Positions 10,275 to 21,284 of a DNA stretch of 64,000 nucleotides are shown one piece after another. Position 1 is the first letter of the stretch, and each line of letters begins with the position of its first letter. Source of the DNA: Anniella stebbinsi (lineage: Eukaryota; Chordata; Lepidosauria; Squamata; Anniellidae); NCBI GenBank assembly GCA_029215795.1, contig JARDYH010000003.1, forward strand, positions 14,087,001-14,151,000, given 5' to 3'. The position numbers were made by a program, and so were the translations under genes. The notes beneath the pieces were generated by a model. That model saw nothing but the letters and a program-made list of their open reading frames with translations. It did no database searches and had not been told where the DNA came from.

Positions 10275-11882
10275 ACATGACAGCACTATGCTGTGATTTT
10301 CCGCGCCCCTCCAGTTCATTGTCTGCTGCCGTGAGGAAGTGAGGGAAGGACAGTCACAGTGTGGTGTCACATCACAGGACGAGTGTTCCTACACATTATG
10401 GGAGACAACCACACAGGGGAGATGTTCTTGGCAGTATCCTCAAGGTGTACATAAATAGTTCCAGCTTACCACCTTTTGACTATGAAGTCAAACGCTGGCT
10501 GAAACTATTTCTTATGTGTACCACAAAGGTAGGGCGTGGTTGGATCTAGGACAGAGAGAGGGAAAGGGGTTATGGGCACAGCATTAAGGTATCTGATGGG
10601 TGTGGGGCAGTACTAAGATGGAATCTAGGGAGTAATGGGTGAATCCTGGCACAAGAAGCTGGAGTTTATAGGCTGTTCAGACCCCAAACTTTAGCTATCT
10701 GCAGAAAAAAACAACTTTTATATTGGTTGGACCAGCAAAATACTAGCTGGAAACCTTGCTTAGATTCCACAACACAGGGTCAAAAAGCTATTAGAAGCAC
10801 AACAGTACTTCACTCCAATCTTGCAGCAGGAAGCAAGATGGAAAACACATCTAAGATGGGAAAACCAAAATGCTATGAACGTCCCACTAAGAGAACAAAA
10901 CACATTTCCTGCTCTCTTCTCAATCCAGGTGCTCATGCAAACAGAGGGCTCCATCACACTTACTTTTTTTTCCTGGTATGCTACACTAATGCATTTCATT
11001 AGTGTAGCAAGCGCTAGTCCCTTTCACGATTGCCGCTGTTGTTTGCTCTCCTGCTCTTGTGTCCACCCCCACCCTGCCCCTTCTCTTTCCCCCTCCAGTT
11101 CATTGGTTCTTGTTGGGTGATGGACGTGGTTGCCTTCCCCCACCCCTCACTCTGGTTTTGTTGTCTAGGGTTTTACCAATTCAGGGTTTAATTGGCTGGG
11201 TGCCGTTTCTGCGGGCAATGAGGGTGGGTTGGAGCAGCAAAAGTCCATTCATTTGACCGACAGACTCAGCAAGCTGGAGAACCACCCCGTCCTCCTCTTT
11301 GGTCAGCAGGACCACCCCCAACAAAAGCAACATAGTGCAAGGATGGCAAAACACAGGACGGAAGGGGGCTTTTATTTCATGTGGAGAAAAGAAATCACAC
11401 TTTCCCCGCCCTGGAAAAAGACGGAACATGGAGGGGAAGAGGCGAGGGGACTGCAGGACATCCACAACGTCATGTGAGTATCGCATTTCAAACCAGCAAA
11501 CCAGGCAGGATGAGAGTGCGATTAAACACTGGTGTGATGCAGCCCAGATGTGAAGGTAAAACAAATTAGCAAGTTATTAATCTAGATTAAGTCGCTCATG
11601 ACACTGAGCTGTTAATAACACTCTGTTGCCATTGAAGCAAGAAAGTCTTCAAAACAACACCGCTTTCGTATGCAACACCAGATTGCTACAGCTGATCCTA
11701 CCAAATGCTACCAATCAAAAATGATTAACCAAGGAACTAGACAGCCATGGAAGACGATGAATTCTTTGTAAGAGGAAGGAAAGCAGGAAGACATCTGAAT
11801 TAAATGAGATGGCGAACAGCTATTAAACAGTAAATCGCAGGGAGGGGGAGAAACCTCATCTTGTTAACTTGCAGATTTACAT
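10275..11882. other. No recognised gene or repeat
   Basis: I see no family shared with other loci and no credible exon. The part at about 11560-11760, which has balanced base composition and few simple repeats, could be conserved non-coding DNA, but nothing in the sequence proves it. Confidence 0.35.
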
Positions 11883-12190
11883 GAACATATGGAGCTGCCT
11901 TTACTGGGTTGGGCCACAAGCCCATTTATCCCAATTCCATCTTTTTGACTGCCAGCAGCTTAGCAGGTTCTCAACTTCAATTGAAAAACTGGAGATTTAA
12001 GTTCTGCCAAGGATAGGTAATGAGGATCCCTCTAGATGTTGTCATAGTGAAACTCCCATCATCCCTCAGCATTGGCTATGATGATGGGAGTTGCAGTCCA
12101 ATAACATTGGGGGGGGGGGGCATGTTCTTCATCCCCAACCTAGGCTCTTATGTATGTGCTCTACAACTGAGCTATGGCCCCTCCCTGAAC
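11883..12190 (-). mobile_element. tRNA-derived SINE interrupted by a foldback element
   Basis: Read on the minus strand, the head 'gggccatagctcagttgtag' is an RNA polymerase III A-box-like tRNA start. It is followed by 'agcacatacataagagcct', and the distal body ends 'aggcagctccatatgttc'. The middle is split by an R2 hairpin at about 12012-12142. Other copies lie at 12268, 12440, 22770, 26080 and 36243. Confidence 0.65.
12012..12142. mobile_element. R2 foldback element nested in a SINE
   Basis: Arms 'actcccatcatccctcagc' and 'gatgatgggagttgcagtcc' are inverted, with 'attggctatgatg' between. It lies inside the tRNA-SINE at 11883-12190, so it inserted later. A run of G about 12 bases long (12109-12120) replaces part of the right arm. 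TSDs are not clear. Confidence 0.55.
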
Positions 12191-12267
12191 GTATAACGGC
12201 TAGCTGGGATTGAACCAGGATCAACTGCTTGGAAAGCTGGTCTGCGCACCACTGTGCCAACCAGGAG

Positions 12268-12432
12268 AAGAACATAGGAACCTGCCTTCTATTGATTCAG
12301 ACCTGTGGTCCATCAAACCCAGTACTGTTGACACTGACTGGCAGCGGCTCTCCAGGGTTTCAGGCAAGAGTTTTTCCAGCCCTACTTGTAGAAGCCAGGA
12401 ATTGAACCTCTGCATGCAAGACAGGTGCAGGC
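12268..12432 (-). mobile_element. tRNA-derived SINE
   Basis: Minus strand: 'tcttgcatgcagaggttcaa' includes the B-box-like GGTTCAATTCC; the body includes 'gaaaaactcttgcctgaaac' and 'gtactgggtttgatggacc'. The extreme A-box end is poorly preserved. It lies head to head with the next SINE. Confidence 0.7.
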
Positions 12433-12439
12433 ACAGTTC

Positions 12440-12617
12440 CATGACAGAGCACATGTTTGGGATGCACAAGGTCCCAGGTACAATCCTTAACAGGTCCAGA
12501 TAAAGGATCTCGGGGCGGGGGGTGTTTCTCTGTCTGGGAAACCAGAAAGCCTTCCCAGTCACAGAAGATAATACTGGACTAGACCAACCAATGGTGAGAC
12601 TCAGTACATGGCAGATT
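12440..12617 (+). mobile_element. tRNA-derived SINE, head to head with its neighbour
   Basis: The head 'tgacagagcacatgtttggg' and B-box-like region 'ggtcccaggtacaatcctta' are followed by the usual body 'actggactagaccaaccaat' and 'actcagtacatggcag'. Together with 12268-12432 it forms an inverted SINE pair with only a few bases between, a potential long hairpin in RNA. Confidence 0.7.
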
Positions 12618-12649
12618 CGTATGTCAAGGACGCAGAACCGAACCATCCG

Positions 12650-12970
12650 CGATTCCCCAGGTGGGCCCGCCTCCTTCCCTTGGCCCCGCCCCTTCTTCAA
12701 CCACCAATCATTTGGTGGCTTCCCAGCTTTCATGCAGGTTTTTTCCCTTTCTAAAAGACTGAAATGCCTCTCTTAAGGGTTAGTTATACTGGCAGTAAGG
12801 TCAAAGAGGCTGCCATTTTTAATCCTCTTGTCCCTGCCCCTATGCCCTTGGCCCAGCCTCTTTTTGCCTCTGGCCCCACCCACCACTGGAATGAGGCCCC
12901 CAAGAGCATCTCCAAAACTGAATTTGGCTCTCAGGCTAAAAGAAGTCCATCACCCCAGACTTGCATGCAA
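12650..12970 (+). repeat. Interspersed repeat R10
   Basis: 'gattccccaggtggg', 'aatcatttggtggcttccca', 'ctttctaaaagactgaaatg' and 'ctggaatgaggccccca' recur in the same order at 31075-31385 (plus strand) and in part, reversed, at 31485-31630. The class is unknown to me; no TIR or tail was identified. Confidence 0.55.
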
Positions 12971-13000
12971 TGATGCTTTGGCTAAAGCAACTCTGGAGTG

Positions 13001-13125
13001 GGGCTAGATCTACACTACTGGTTTATAGTGGCATTGATGTGCAATGATAACTGTTGGGGCACAGGACACATTCCATATACCACTTCGATAGTGTTATTTC
13101 CTGCTTTTTATTCCACATTCGTAAT
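13001..13125. mobile_element. Foldback TIR element, R5 family, right end worn
   Basis: 'ctagatctacactactggtt' is the left arm shared with the other R5 copies, and 'aactgttggggcacaggaca' the shared centre. The right arm is degraded after 'ttatttcctgc'. Confidence 0.5.
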
Positions 13126-13203
13126 GATTTGACACACATTTCGTCAAATTTGCAGCTATGGAACTCTTCTCAAAGGGACCATGGTACAGCTTCCTAGAAG
13201 CCA

Positions 13204-13870
13204 TGTTTGTTTGTTTGTTTGTTTGTTTGTTTCAACTGGGCAGTTCACAAAAATTAAAACCATAAGGTACAACATAAAATATGACCTTAAAACCGCAATA
13301 TAAAAGTGTAACCAAAATAAAACTGAGCAGCAATGCAGAGGTTTAAAATACAGATTTAAAACAGCAGAGTGAAAAGACTAGGATGCTGAAATGCTAAAAT
13401 ACTGGGGAAATAAAAACCAATGCCAAAAGGAGTACAACGTAGGTGCCAGACTAACCTCTCCAGGGAGCTCATTCCACAGCCGGGGTGCCACAGCAGAGAA
13501 GGTCCTCCTTCTGGTAGCCACCTGCCTCACTTCCTTTGACAGGGGCTCATTGAGAAGGATCCCTGCCTGGATCTTAGGGTCTGAGCAGGTACATATGGGA
13601 GAAGGCAATCCTTCAGATAACCTGGTGCCAACCTGTTTAGGGCTTTGAATGTTAATACCAGCAATTTGAATCGGGCCCAGAAATGGACTGGCAGCCATTG
13701 CCGATGAAAGTGCACTGGCATAACACGATCACGTTGGTCAGTCCCTGTTAATAGTCTCACTGCCCTATTTTAAACCAGCTGAAGTTTTCAGACCGTCTTC
13801 AAAGGCAGCCCCACGTATAACGCGTTGCAGTAATCCAGGCGAGAGGTAATCAGAGCAGGCTCTCTGTTGC
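13204..13870 (-). mobile_element. LINE 3' end, family 2 (L2/CR1 type)
   Basis: The minus-strand frames at 13378-13698 and 13527-13760 encode C-terminal LINE blocks ('KLLVLTFKALNRLAPGYLKD', 'RLWNELPGEVSLAPTLYSF') that lie in different frames, so at least one frameshift separates them. The tail is a CAAA array (GTTT at 13204-13232 on the plus strand). The family differs from the 16186 LINE by the 'LAPTL' motif and the 3' tail. Confidence 0.8.
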
Positions 13871-15071
13871 ACCTCAGAGTCCCTACTCTGTGACTTTGTG
13901 TTGTTGTTTTTAAGATCCTTAAAAACTGAAACCATGCTGGATCGAAATCTTGTTGAGGAGCATGCAGGACAGCGGCAAGGCCTTTCCTGAAGGCGGGCAG
14001 GGAAGAGGGTCAGGCGGCCACCACATCGGACCTCGTTTGTCAGTGCTCTGCTGCTGCCTTCTGCCACAAGCGCCCAGCCAAAGCCGATTCCACTTGAGTG
14101 CAATATCCTGCTCTTAAAATCCCTGGCCTCCTGCAGCTCCCATTTCTGCCCCTCGGATGAGTAGGCCATAGGCTTTTCTCATTAGCGGTTGCCTTTTCGT
14201 ACTCTCCGTCCCGGGCAGATCCGCCAATGCGAGGGTGTTAAAAACACCGCCACATGCCGTTCTCGGCTACGTCTCTTGCCACCGCTCTCCCATCGCAGCC
14301 ATCTGTTGCCGAGCAAATGAGATGGATGGCCGGAGACTCCGGAGCACGGCTAAGTGCCACTTATTGCCATAAAGTGGTGCGCTTGTTATTACGATGACGA
14401 TGGTTATTATTTCGTTAAATTTCTCAAAACCAGAGGACAGCAAAGCGGGTTAACAAGGTTTCTTAATCAGCATGCCCTCTGATTAACCCATAATCCCACT
14501 GCACCTTGCTATTCAGAGGAAATTGACATCAGCTTTAATCGTTTAATGTTTCCTGCCGACAACGTGGACTCCCTCCCCCTTCCCTCGCTCGAGTTAAATT
14601 AAGACAGGAAGGCAGATACAAAGCGACCTTGGGCAACTGGGGGGGGGGGGGGAACCCAGCATCTACTGCCATCTGGGATGCAAGTAAATGCCAATCTGCA
14701 CATTACAGAGAACAAGGTGTTCGACGGAGATGGTAGAATTTTCGGACTGTAGACTGGGGGTGGGGCTCGAGGGGAGATTGGGCATATTTCCGAACGCAGC
14801 TCCCTGTGTGTTTCAGTCCTTTCTCTCTGACGTGCTACTGTACCGTAGCTCCTTGTCACTCATCTGATCAGCAACAAAGGTTTCAAAGAGCAAGAGCCGA
14901 ACGGAACAGCAATACTGAGTCCCTGCGTTTCTCCTCTTTCACAGGGACCACAAGAGTTCTTTAACCTCCCTGTCCCTTGGTGTGCGGACAGCATCGGAGG
15001 CCTCGGCAAAGCCTCAGCTGCGCTGATGTCAACCGTTCCTCTGTGGCTCGTGCATGCGAGCTGGCTTCAAG
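13871..15071. other. Low-repeat stretch, possible conserved non-coding DNA
   Basis: No interspersed repeat was recognised. The part at 14190-14560 has a balanced composition, several CpGs and words such as 'taatcagcatgccctctgat' with no low-complexity tract. That is the appearance of unique sequence and could be a conserved element, but this is inference. A G13 run lies at 14640-14652. Confidence 0.3.
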
Positions 15072-15180
15072 CCAGCTGTTTCTCTTTGCCTCAGTTTCCC
15101 TTCCCCCCATTTGCAATGGGGGGGGGGAGTGGGAACTAACGCAGGCCTAATTTATAGGACTATTCTAAGGCTTGCTGGGA
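15072..15180 (+). repeat. MIR-like SINE remnant
   Basis: 'ctttgcctcagtttccc' and 'cccatttgcaatgggg' correspond to the MIR 'gcctcagtttcctcatctgtaaaatgggg' block. The 3' part is lost where the R1 foldback at 15182 begins. A G-run of ten bases lies inside. Confidence 0.5.
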
Positions 15181-15181
15181 C

Positions 15182-15500
15182 TAGGGTGACCATATGGAAA
15201 GGAGGACAGGGCTCCTGTATCTTTCACAGTTGTACTGAAAAAGGAATTTCAGCAGGTGCCATTTGTATGCATGCAGCACCTGGTGAAATCCCCTCTTCAT
15301 CACCCAGTTAAGCTACAGATGCCCTGCCTAATGTGACCGGATACAAAAGAGAGCAGGGCTCTTGCAGCTTTAACTGTTGTGATGAAGAGGGGATTTCACC
15401 AGGTGCTGCGTGCATACAAACGACACCTGCTGAAATTCCCTTTTCTGTACAACTGTTACAGATACAGGAGCCCTGACCTCCTTTCCATATGGTCATCCTA
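15182..15500. mobile_element. hAT-type foldback MITE (R1, subfamily A), 319 bp
   Basis: Termini TAGGGTGACCATATGG and CCATATGGTCATCCTA are inverted. The arms share 'cagggctcctgtatcttt', 'atgcagcacctggtgaaat' and their reverse complements. The flanking 8-mers (gctgggac and caggctga) do not match, so the TSD has decayed or the locus is rearranged. Confidence 0.88.
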
Positions 15501-16184
15501 CAGGCTGAGACTGTGAGAGTGTATGTGAGAGGGAGATGGATACCACTGAACCATGAGAGTGTGAAGTATTATTATTAACAATGCAACAAAACACCCCGCT
15601 GATTTTCTCTCCTCCCCAAAATTGCAGGTGGCAAAACGACGGGTCATTCCTGTTCTTCAGAAGCTGTTTCCATTGACGGCTTTCAAAAAGCGATTTACAT
15701 GCTCAACCCCCGTGAAACACAGGGCAGAATTTAATCCGTCCTTGAGAGCCAGCCTCTGGAAATACAGCATCGAGTTGATGGTGCAGTAAATTTGCATGCC
15801 TCGGAACTGGATTACAAAATCAAACCAGGAAAGACGCTACAGAGCTTTTGCAGCACACACCCGGTCGTATCCCACTCCATCAGTGTGGCGGAGCCAACTG
15901 CCAAATGGTATTTCCTTCTGGGCTGCAATGAAAGAAGTTGACATTTGCTTTGTGCGGCTGGGAAATGTTTGTATTTTCACTAAGGTAGCAGGGAGGTACG
16001 AGCGGAATGCAACATTGGGCTGTCCGGGTTCTGTTTTCTTTTTAACAGGCTCCAGCTCTACCAGTGTAAGGTTACCAGCCACTGTACGCCAGAGCACGGT
16101 CGATGCTGTGTGGATGCGTGCTTCATATTACAGCCCGACACCATGAGTAAAAACGCCGTTTGCAGGGGGGAAAACCATTTTTTA

Positions 16185-16185
<1 letters not shown>
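15501..16185. other. No recognised feature
   Basis: No repeat family, RNA gene or exon was recognised; a 116-codon plus-strand open frame (15796-16146) shows no motif I know. Confidence 0.4.
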
Positions 16186-16218
<33 letters not shown>

Positions 16219-16341
16219 TTTATTTATTTATAGCCCGCCTCTCCCTTCAGATCGAGGCGGGGAACAGCAACAATATAAAACACAAAAATCACAACAGTTA
16301 AAATCTTAAAAGCAAGAGAAAAATACAACATTAAAAACATC

Positions 16342-17103
16342 TTAAAATTCATCTGGATAGGCCTGTTGGAAGAGGACAGTCAACATGACTCTCTTAAATT
16401 CATGAAGACTGTCAATTTGTCTAACCTCCTCCGGCAGACCATTCCATAGTCTGGGAGCGATGGAAGAGAAGGTCCTCTGGGTAACACCCGCCAGCCTAGT
16501 TCTGGCTGGCTTGAGTAAATTCTTCCCAGAGGACCTAAGTGTGTGGGGCAGATTGTACGGGAGAAGGCGATCCCGCAGGTACCCTGGACCCAAACCATGT
16601 AGGGCTTTAAAGGTAATAACCAACGCTTTATACTTCGCCCGGAAACTGATTGGCAGCCAATGAAGCAATTTTAAAACTGGTGTGATGTGATCACCCCTAG
16701 ATATACCGGTGACCAACCTGGCTGCCATATTTTGAACAAGTTGAAGTTTCCGGACTAGGCACAAAGGTAGCCCTATGTACAGCGCATTGCAGAAGTTGAG
16801 CCTCGAAATTACCAGTGCGTGCACTACCGTCTTTAGGTCTTCCAACTCTAGGAAGGGGCGCAGCTGGCGTATCAGCCGAAGCTGATAGTAGGCACTCCTG
16901 GCCGTCGCATCAATCTGAGCTGTCATCTGGAGCGACGGATCCAGGAGTACCCCCAAGCTTTCAGGGGGGGTGTAACCCCATCCAGAACTGGTTGACACAC
17001 CTCCAAACCCAGGTTGGGGCCTTTGACAGCAAGCACCTCCGTCTTGTCTGTATTCAGCTTCAGTTTGTTTTTCCTCATCCAGCCCATTACCACCTCCAAG
17101 CAT
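16342..17103 (-). pseudogene. LINE ORF2 C-terminal region, shifted frame
   Basis: After the C7 run at 16964-16970 the coding sequence continues here in the next frame, with 'ESLGVLLDPSLQMTAQI', 'LQLVQNMAARLVTG', 'LLHWLPISFRAKYKALVITF', 'LHGLGPGYLRDRLLPYNLP' and 'APRLWNGLPEEV', ending 'QQAYPDEF' at a stop. The first roughly 45 codons before 16970 are out of the true frame and are not real protein. This conserved tail is the part left in all truncated copies of the family. Confidence 0.9.
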
Positions 17104-18179
17104 TCATTCAAAGGAGACACACTATCCTTAGCTGACAATGTTGTCGAAGGCATAGAGAAATATATTTGGGTGTCATCAGCATATTGATAGCACCCCGCCC
17201 CATGCCTCCGGGGCATCTCACCCAGCAGTTTCATGTAAATATTAAACAGCATTGGGGAAAGGATAGCACCTTGTGGTACACCACATAGCAGCTCCTTTTT
17301 TGAAGAGCAGCTATCCCCAAGCATCACCATCTGGAACCTGCCCGAGAGATAGGATCGGAACCACTGAAGCACAGTGCCCCCGATCCCCAATTCCCCCAGG
17401 CGCTCCAGAAGGATACCATGGTCGATGGTATCGAAAGCCGCTGAGAGGTCCAAGAGTACCAGCAGGGACACACTCCCCCTGTCGATACTAAGGCGTAGAT
17501 CATCCACTAAGGCGACCAAAGCGGTCTCAACTCCATATCCCACTCTGAAGCCAGTTTGAAATGGGTCTAGAAAATCAGTGTCATCCAAGACTGCCTGGAG
17601 TTGAAAAGCAACTGCTCTCTCGATCACCTTGCCCAAAAATGGAAGATTTGATACTGGTTTGTAGTTATTAAGGTCCAGAGGATCCAGGGAGGGCTTTTTT
17701 AGAAGCGGCCTTACCACTGCCTCTTTCAAACATGATGGAAAGCTCCCCTCCCTGAGAGATGCATTAATGATATGCTGTAGATGTGATCTAACTGCATCTC
17801 CTCCCTGGACGACCAGCCAGGAAGGACAGGGGTCGAGAGGGCTAGTCGTCTTCTTCACACATCCAAGTACCTTGTCCACATCCTCGGTACTCACTAACTG
17901 AAACTGATCAAGTGTAATCCTACTCGCAGAGTCACTGGACACTCCACTGTCAACCTCTGCTATAACAATGGCATCTAAGTCGGTTCTTATCTGAGAGATT
18001 TTATCTGAGAAATGATCGTTAAAGGCATCACAGCGAACTGCCGAAGGCTCTAAAATGGGATTCACGGGAGAAGAAGCCTGAGTTGGACCCCTCACCACCC
18101 TGAACAGTTCTGCTGGATGTGAATTCGCAGACGCAATGTGTGCAGAGAAGAAAGCTTTCTTCGCTGCACGTATTGCCAC
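16923..18179 (-). pseudogene. LINE reverse transcriptase (central part of ORF2)
   Basis: This segment is in the same frame as the endonuclease part (18243-19193), separated only by the single TGA and about 20 codons. RT motifs in order: 'PVSNLPFLGKVIERAV', 'FQTGFR', 'LLDLSAAFDTIDHGIL', 'GVPQGAILSPMLFNIYM' and 'YQYADDTQIY' with catalytic YADD at 17172-17183. The frame fails near a G7 run (16964-16970; C7 on the coding strand), after which the family sequence continues in another frame. All catalytic aspartates are present, so the copy died recently or only by these two lesions. Confidence 0.92.
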
Positions 18180-18242
18180 TCCATAGAAACGAAGATGTTC
18201 TCTATGTCGTGTCTTGTCGGATATAAGTCGAGTTTTCCGCCA

Positions 18243-19193
18243 TCAGCGCTCCAGTTGTCGTCCTTTCCGCTTCAGCTCCCTGAGGTCTTCTGTATACCAG
18301 GGCGCCCTATTAGAAACAGGCCGGAGAGGACGTTTGGGGGTGATCTTGTCGATAGCCCTAGTTAGGTCTTGATTCCATCTATTGAACAGGGCTTCTACAG
18401 GATCGTCGATGATACCAGCCATGGAACCCTCCAAAGCTTTCTGGAATCCAGAAGGATCCATCAGCCTCCGAGGGCAGACCATCTTAATAGGTCCGCCACC
18501 CCTGCAGGGACGGGTGGTAGCCGTGATACTAACCGTGACCAGAAAATGGTCTGTCCATGACAATTCAGAGGTATTCAGTACCTCCGCCCACAGATCCGTC
18601 TGTTCAGAACTGAAAACAGCATCGAGGGTGTGACCTGCTGAATGTGTGGGTCCAGAGACCAATTGGGATAGGCCCATGGTTGTCATGGATGCCATGAACT
18701 CCCGAGCTCCACCTGACAAACCGGCCTCGAATGGGATGTTGAAATCGCCCAGGACCAAGAGCCTGGGCGAATCCAACACCAGCTCCGAGACCAGTTCCGT
18801 GAGCTCAGCCAGGGAGTCTGATAGGCAGCGGGGTGGCCGGTACACTAACAGAATCCCTAGTCTATCCCTGGTCTTCAGACTCAGGTACACACACTCGATG
18901 TGATTCAGTTGCCGGACAGGATGTCTGGTCAGGTTAAGATGGTTTTTGTAGACCACAGCTACTCCGCCCCCCCGCCCACTTTCCCTCACCTGCTCACTAA
19001 CACAATACCCAGCTGGGAGAGCCTGAGCCCATGTTGGGGCACTGTCATCTCCCAGCCAGGTCTCCGTGAAGCATGCCAGGTCGGCCTCCTCTTCTGTGAG
19101 GAGGTCAAAGATTATGTTTGTTTTGTTTTTAACCGACCTGGCATTGCATAGGAGCAAGGAAAGGTTCTGTGGGTGGCCTGGATCGTTCCCCAA
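18243..19193 (-). pseudogene. LINE endonuclease domain (5' part of ORF2), ends at an in-frame stop
   Basis: The 316-codon open segment encodes the exonuclease-endonuclease-phosphatase fold used by LINEs to nick target DNA. Visible motifs in order: 'LLLCNARSVKNK' near the start, 'FTETWL', 'VYRPP', 'LVLGDFNIP' (GDFN at 18738-18749) and 'SWTDHFLV', the counterpart of the usual SDH site. The first codon listed is a TTG; upstream the frame stays open without ATG to a stop at 19287-19289, so the true start is not seen. It ends at a TGA (18243-18245), after which the same frame resumes directly into the reverse transcriptase part. The stop probably arose by mutation. Confidence 0.88.
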
Positions 19194-19480
19194 GATCCCC
19201 GGGGTAGCAGGGCGACTGGAAGGTAAGATGGGTATTAGATATCCATCTCTCCTTCCCCTGTAACAGCATTTCGCCCTGCTATCCAGTTACTGGAAGGTGG
19301 ACTGATCAATTCATAAAAAAAAGTGAGGACCATCACGATGACTACTGTACGAAAATCAACACAGGCTTCACCACGCCGTGTCAGGTGGTGGATTTGGAGA
19401 GCAGTAAACGCCAGTCCTGGAAAGACGCAAATGCCAACAATGAATGTGGAAAGAACCCTCAAAAGATTTGGCATGTGAAG

Positions 19481-19635
19481 CTGAGCTCTAACAATTCACA
19501 ATGCAGATCAAAAGGCCTTATATATTTTCTGGGAGTTGTTTTCTAAGGCCAAGATGTGAACTATGAGGCATAAATTGGGAAGGGAAGATGCTAATAACGG
19601 CCAAGCCACCAAAAAAAGAACAATTACAGATGGGT
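19481..19635. other. Short unassigned gap between two LINE copies
   Basis: This may contain the 5' end of the LINE at 16186-19480 or flanking DNA; no junction is visible. Confidence 0.3.
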
Positions 19636-19790
19636 TAATAATAATAATAATTATTATTATTATTATTATTTATAACCCGCCTCTCCCTCCGGATCGAGGC
19701 GGGGAACAAAAATAAATATAAAATACAAAGACCACAAAATAGATGAGATATTAAAAACAAATAAAAACCAATGCATCATTAAAAACATAT
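19636..19790 (-). mobile_element. LINE 3' end, family 1 (155 bp)
   Basis: TAA tail (19636-19671) and the block 'cctcgatccggagggagagg' on the minus strand are the 3' end of family 1. The copy is truncated within the 3' UTR and sits just upstream of the long copy in the same orientation. Confidence 0.8.
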
Positions 19791-20349
19791 TTTTATCCCT
19801 TTCCTCCAAGCCAATCTTTAATCAGCTGTGCCAATTCCAGCTCTCATCTCACATTTTGCTACTATCACACTCGTGGGCTTTTACATCTGTGCCCCAAGAG
19901 AAAACTTTCACGCCCTTTCATCTTTGTACCACGATAGCCCCAAAACCTTCCCAATGGAAAGCTGAATCCAAAAATGACCAATCTGCCCCCCCCTCACTTT
20001 TGAGCTGTGAAACACCGGCTTCCAAACTTATACAGAAATCAATTTAGTACCCCCCTTACTAGCCACACTTCTGAGATTTCATCACAAGCCAAAAACAAGC
20101 TATAAGGGCATTAATATTTAGCCCTGTGCTTCACTGACAGTAAAGATATCTTTGTTTACAAAAGCTTTTCTAAACGATGAATGAGACTGCAAAATTATTT
20201 TTAGCTGTTTTAACTAAGTTGTTGATTGCAAGTCATTTTGTTGGGAAGATAATATTTGAAGTGACCAAAGTTGTCCCTTTAATTGCATTTGAACATTTTT
20301 AAACACTTGACCACTCTCTTCTATGGACCTGTGCCTGCCTGTACATGAA
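19791..20349. other. No recognised feature
   Basis: No repeat, RNA gene or credible exon was seen. Confidence 0.4.
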
Positions 20350-20725
20350 GAACTTCAATAGAGAGTGTTCTACAGGTGGTCCTTCCATCTGAGATGACAC
20401 AGATAGCTAACATAGAGAGGAGCCTTTTTGGTGGTGTCACCCTGATCGTGGTGGAGTGCTCTCCCCAGAGAGATTCACCTTGCACCTACCTTGTTGTCTT
20501 TTTGGTGGCAGGCAACCCCCTTTTTATTTTCCCAAGCCTTTTAGATACAATTATAATATAGCTGACTGTTCTTATATTGATTTAATGATCTCACCACCTT
20601 CTTAGTGTGCTATACCGGTTTGTATTTATCTTGTAATTACTTTATTGTGTGTGTGTTTTTATGTTAAAACAAAACGCTGGGAAGATGTATTGAAGGGTGG
20701 TATAAAATACTCGTAATAAGAATGG
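20350..20725 (+). mobile_element. Diverged L2-type LINE 3' fragment
   Basis: 'gtggtggagtgctctcccca', 'cacctaccttgttgtctttt' and the terminal 'gctgggaagatgtattgaag' with 'ggtggtataaaata' follow the order of the C-terminal coding and 3' end of L2/CR1-type LINEs ('W..LP', 'TLLSF', 'GGTATAAAT' tail). It is old and frameshifted. Confidence 0.5.
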
Positions 20726-21284
20726 GATCCTTCTAGTTTATGTAGGCTTTTTTTTTGTGGCCATATTAGTGAAGTTGTCATCTATTGACCTGGTCATATG
20801 AATGTTCCCAACTCATCCAGATCATGGTCCAACCCACCTTGGTGGGAAGAAGCAAAACCTTTACAGCCATTTCCCAAGGCTTCGGAACAAATGTTTGGTA
20901 ATCCACTTCCTTACTTCTCACTTCTTTTTTGAAGAGGCAAGCTAGCTATATTAAGCATTTTAGCATTGTGCTGTATGTTTTTTTTTAGTTTTTAACTGTT
21001 ATATTCGTTTATTTTTAAGCCATTTTGAGCATTAAAAATCACCAGCATAAAGTATTCCAAACAATCGACGAATGATTTTTTTTAAAAAAATCTTGTCTTG
21101 GTGGATGTCCATGTTCTTAAGCTACCTGGTGGTTCCACTGTTAAGCATCCTGGTGAAGGGAGTCTTTGTGAGGAAGGAGTCAGGACAACCACATTGGCAG
21201 GCTTATCAAGGAGATATGATTATACCTTGTGTAGACACAAGACATTCCACAAACGCAGAGTGCTAAGGAAAACTGCCAAATCTT
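20726..21284. other. No recognised feature
   Basis: T-rich runs only (20743-20756, 20970-20988); no family recognised. Confidence 0.35.

Larger units (their letters stand above)
16186..19480 (-). mobile_element. Near-full-length LINE, family 1 (L2/CR1-like, Jockey group)
   Basis: A non-LTR retrotransposon on the minus strand. From 5' to 3' it has an apurinic-type endonuclease region (about 19193-18243), a reverse transcriptase (about 18179-16990), a conserved C-terminal region (to 16342), a short 3' UTR with the 'cctcgatctgaagggagagg' block and a TAA tail (16186-16219). The 5' limit is uncertain; the copy may be 5'-truncated, since no ORF1 with RNA-binding motifs was found. Truncated relatives lie at 1258, 6720, 7184 and 19636, all on the same strand. 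The exact clade name is uncertain. Confidence 0.9.

Noticed and set aside
12221..12733. 170-codon minus-strand open frame
   Set aside because: It crosses two tRNA-SINEs in opposite orientation and part of R10, so it is a chance frame.
19235..19474. 79-codon frame upstream of the LINE endonuclease as a possible ORF1
   Set aside because: It has no RNA-binding, zinc-finger or coiled-coil motif, overlaps the ORF2 frame and is too short; it probably lies in the 5' region of the LINE or in flanking DNA.
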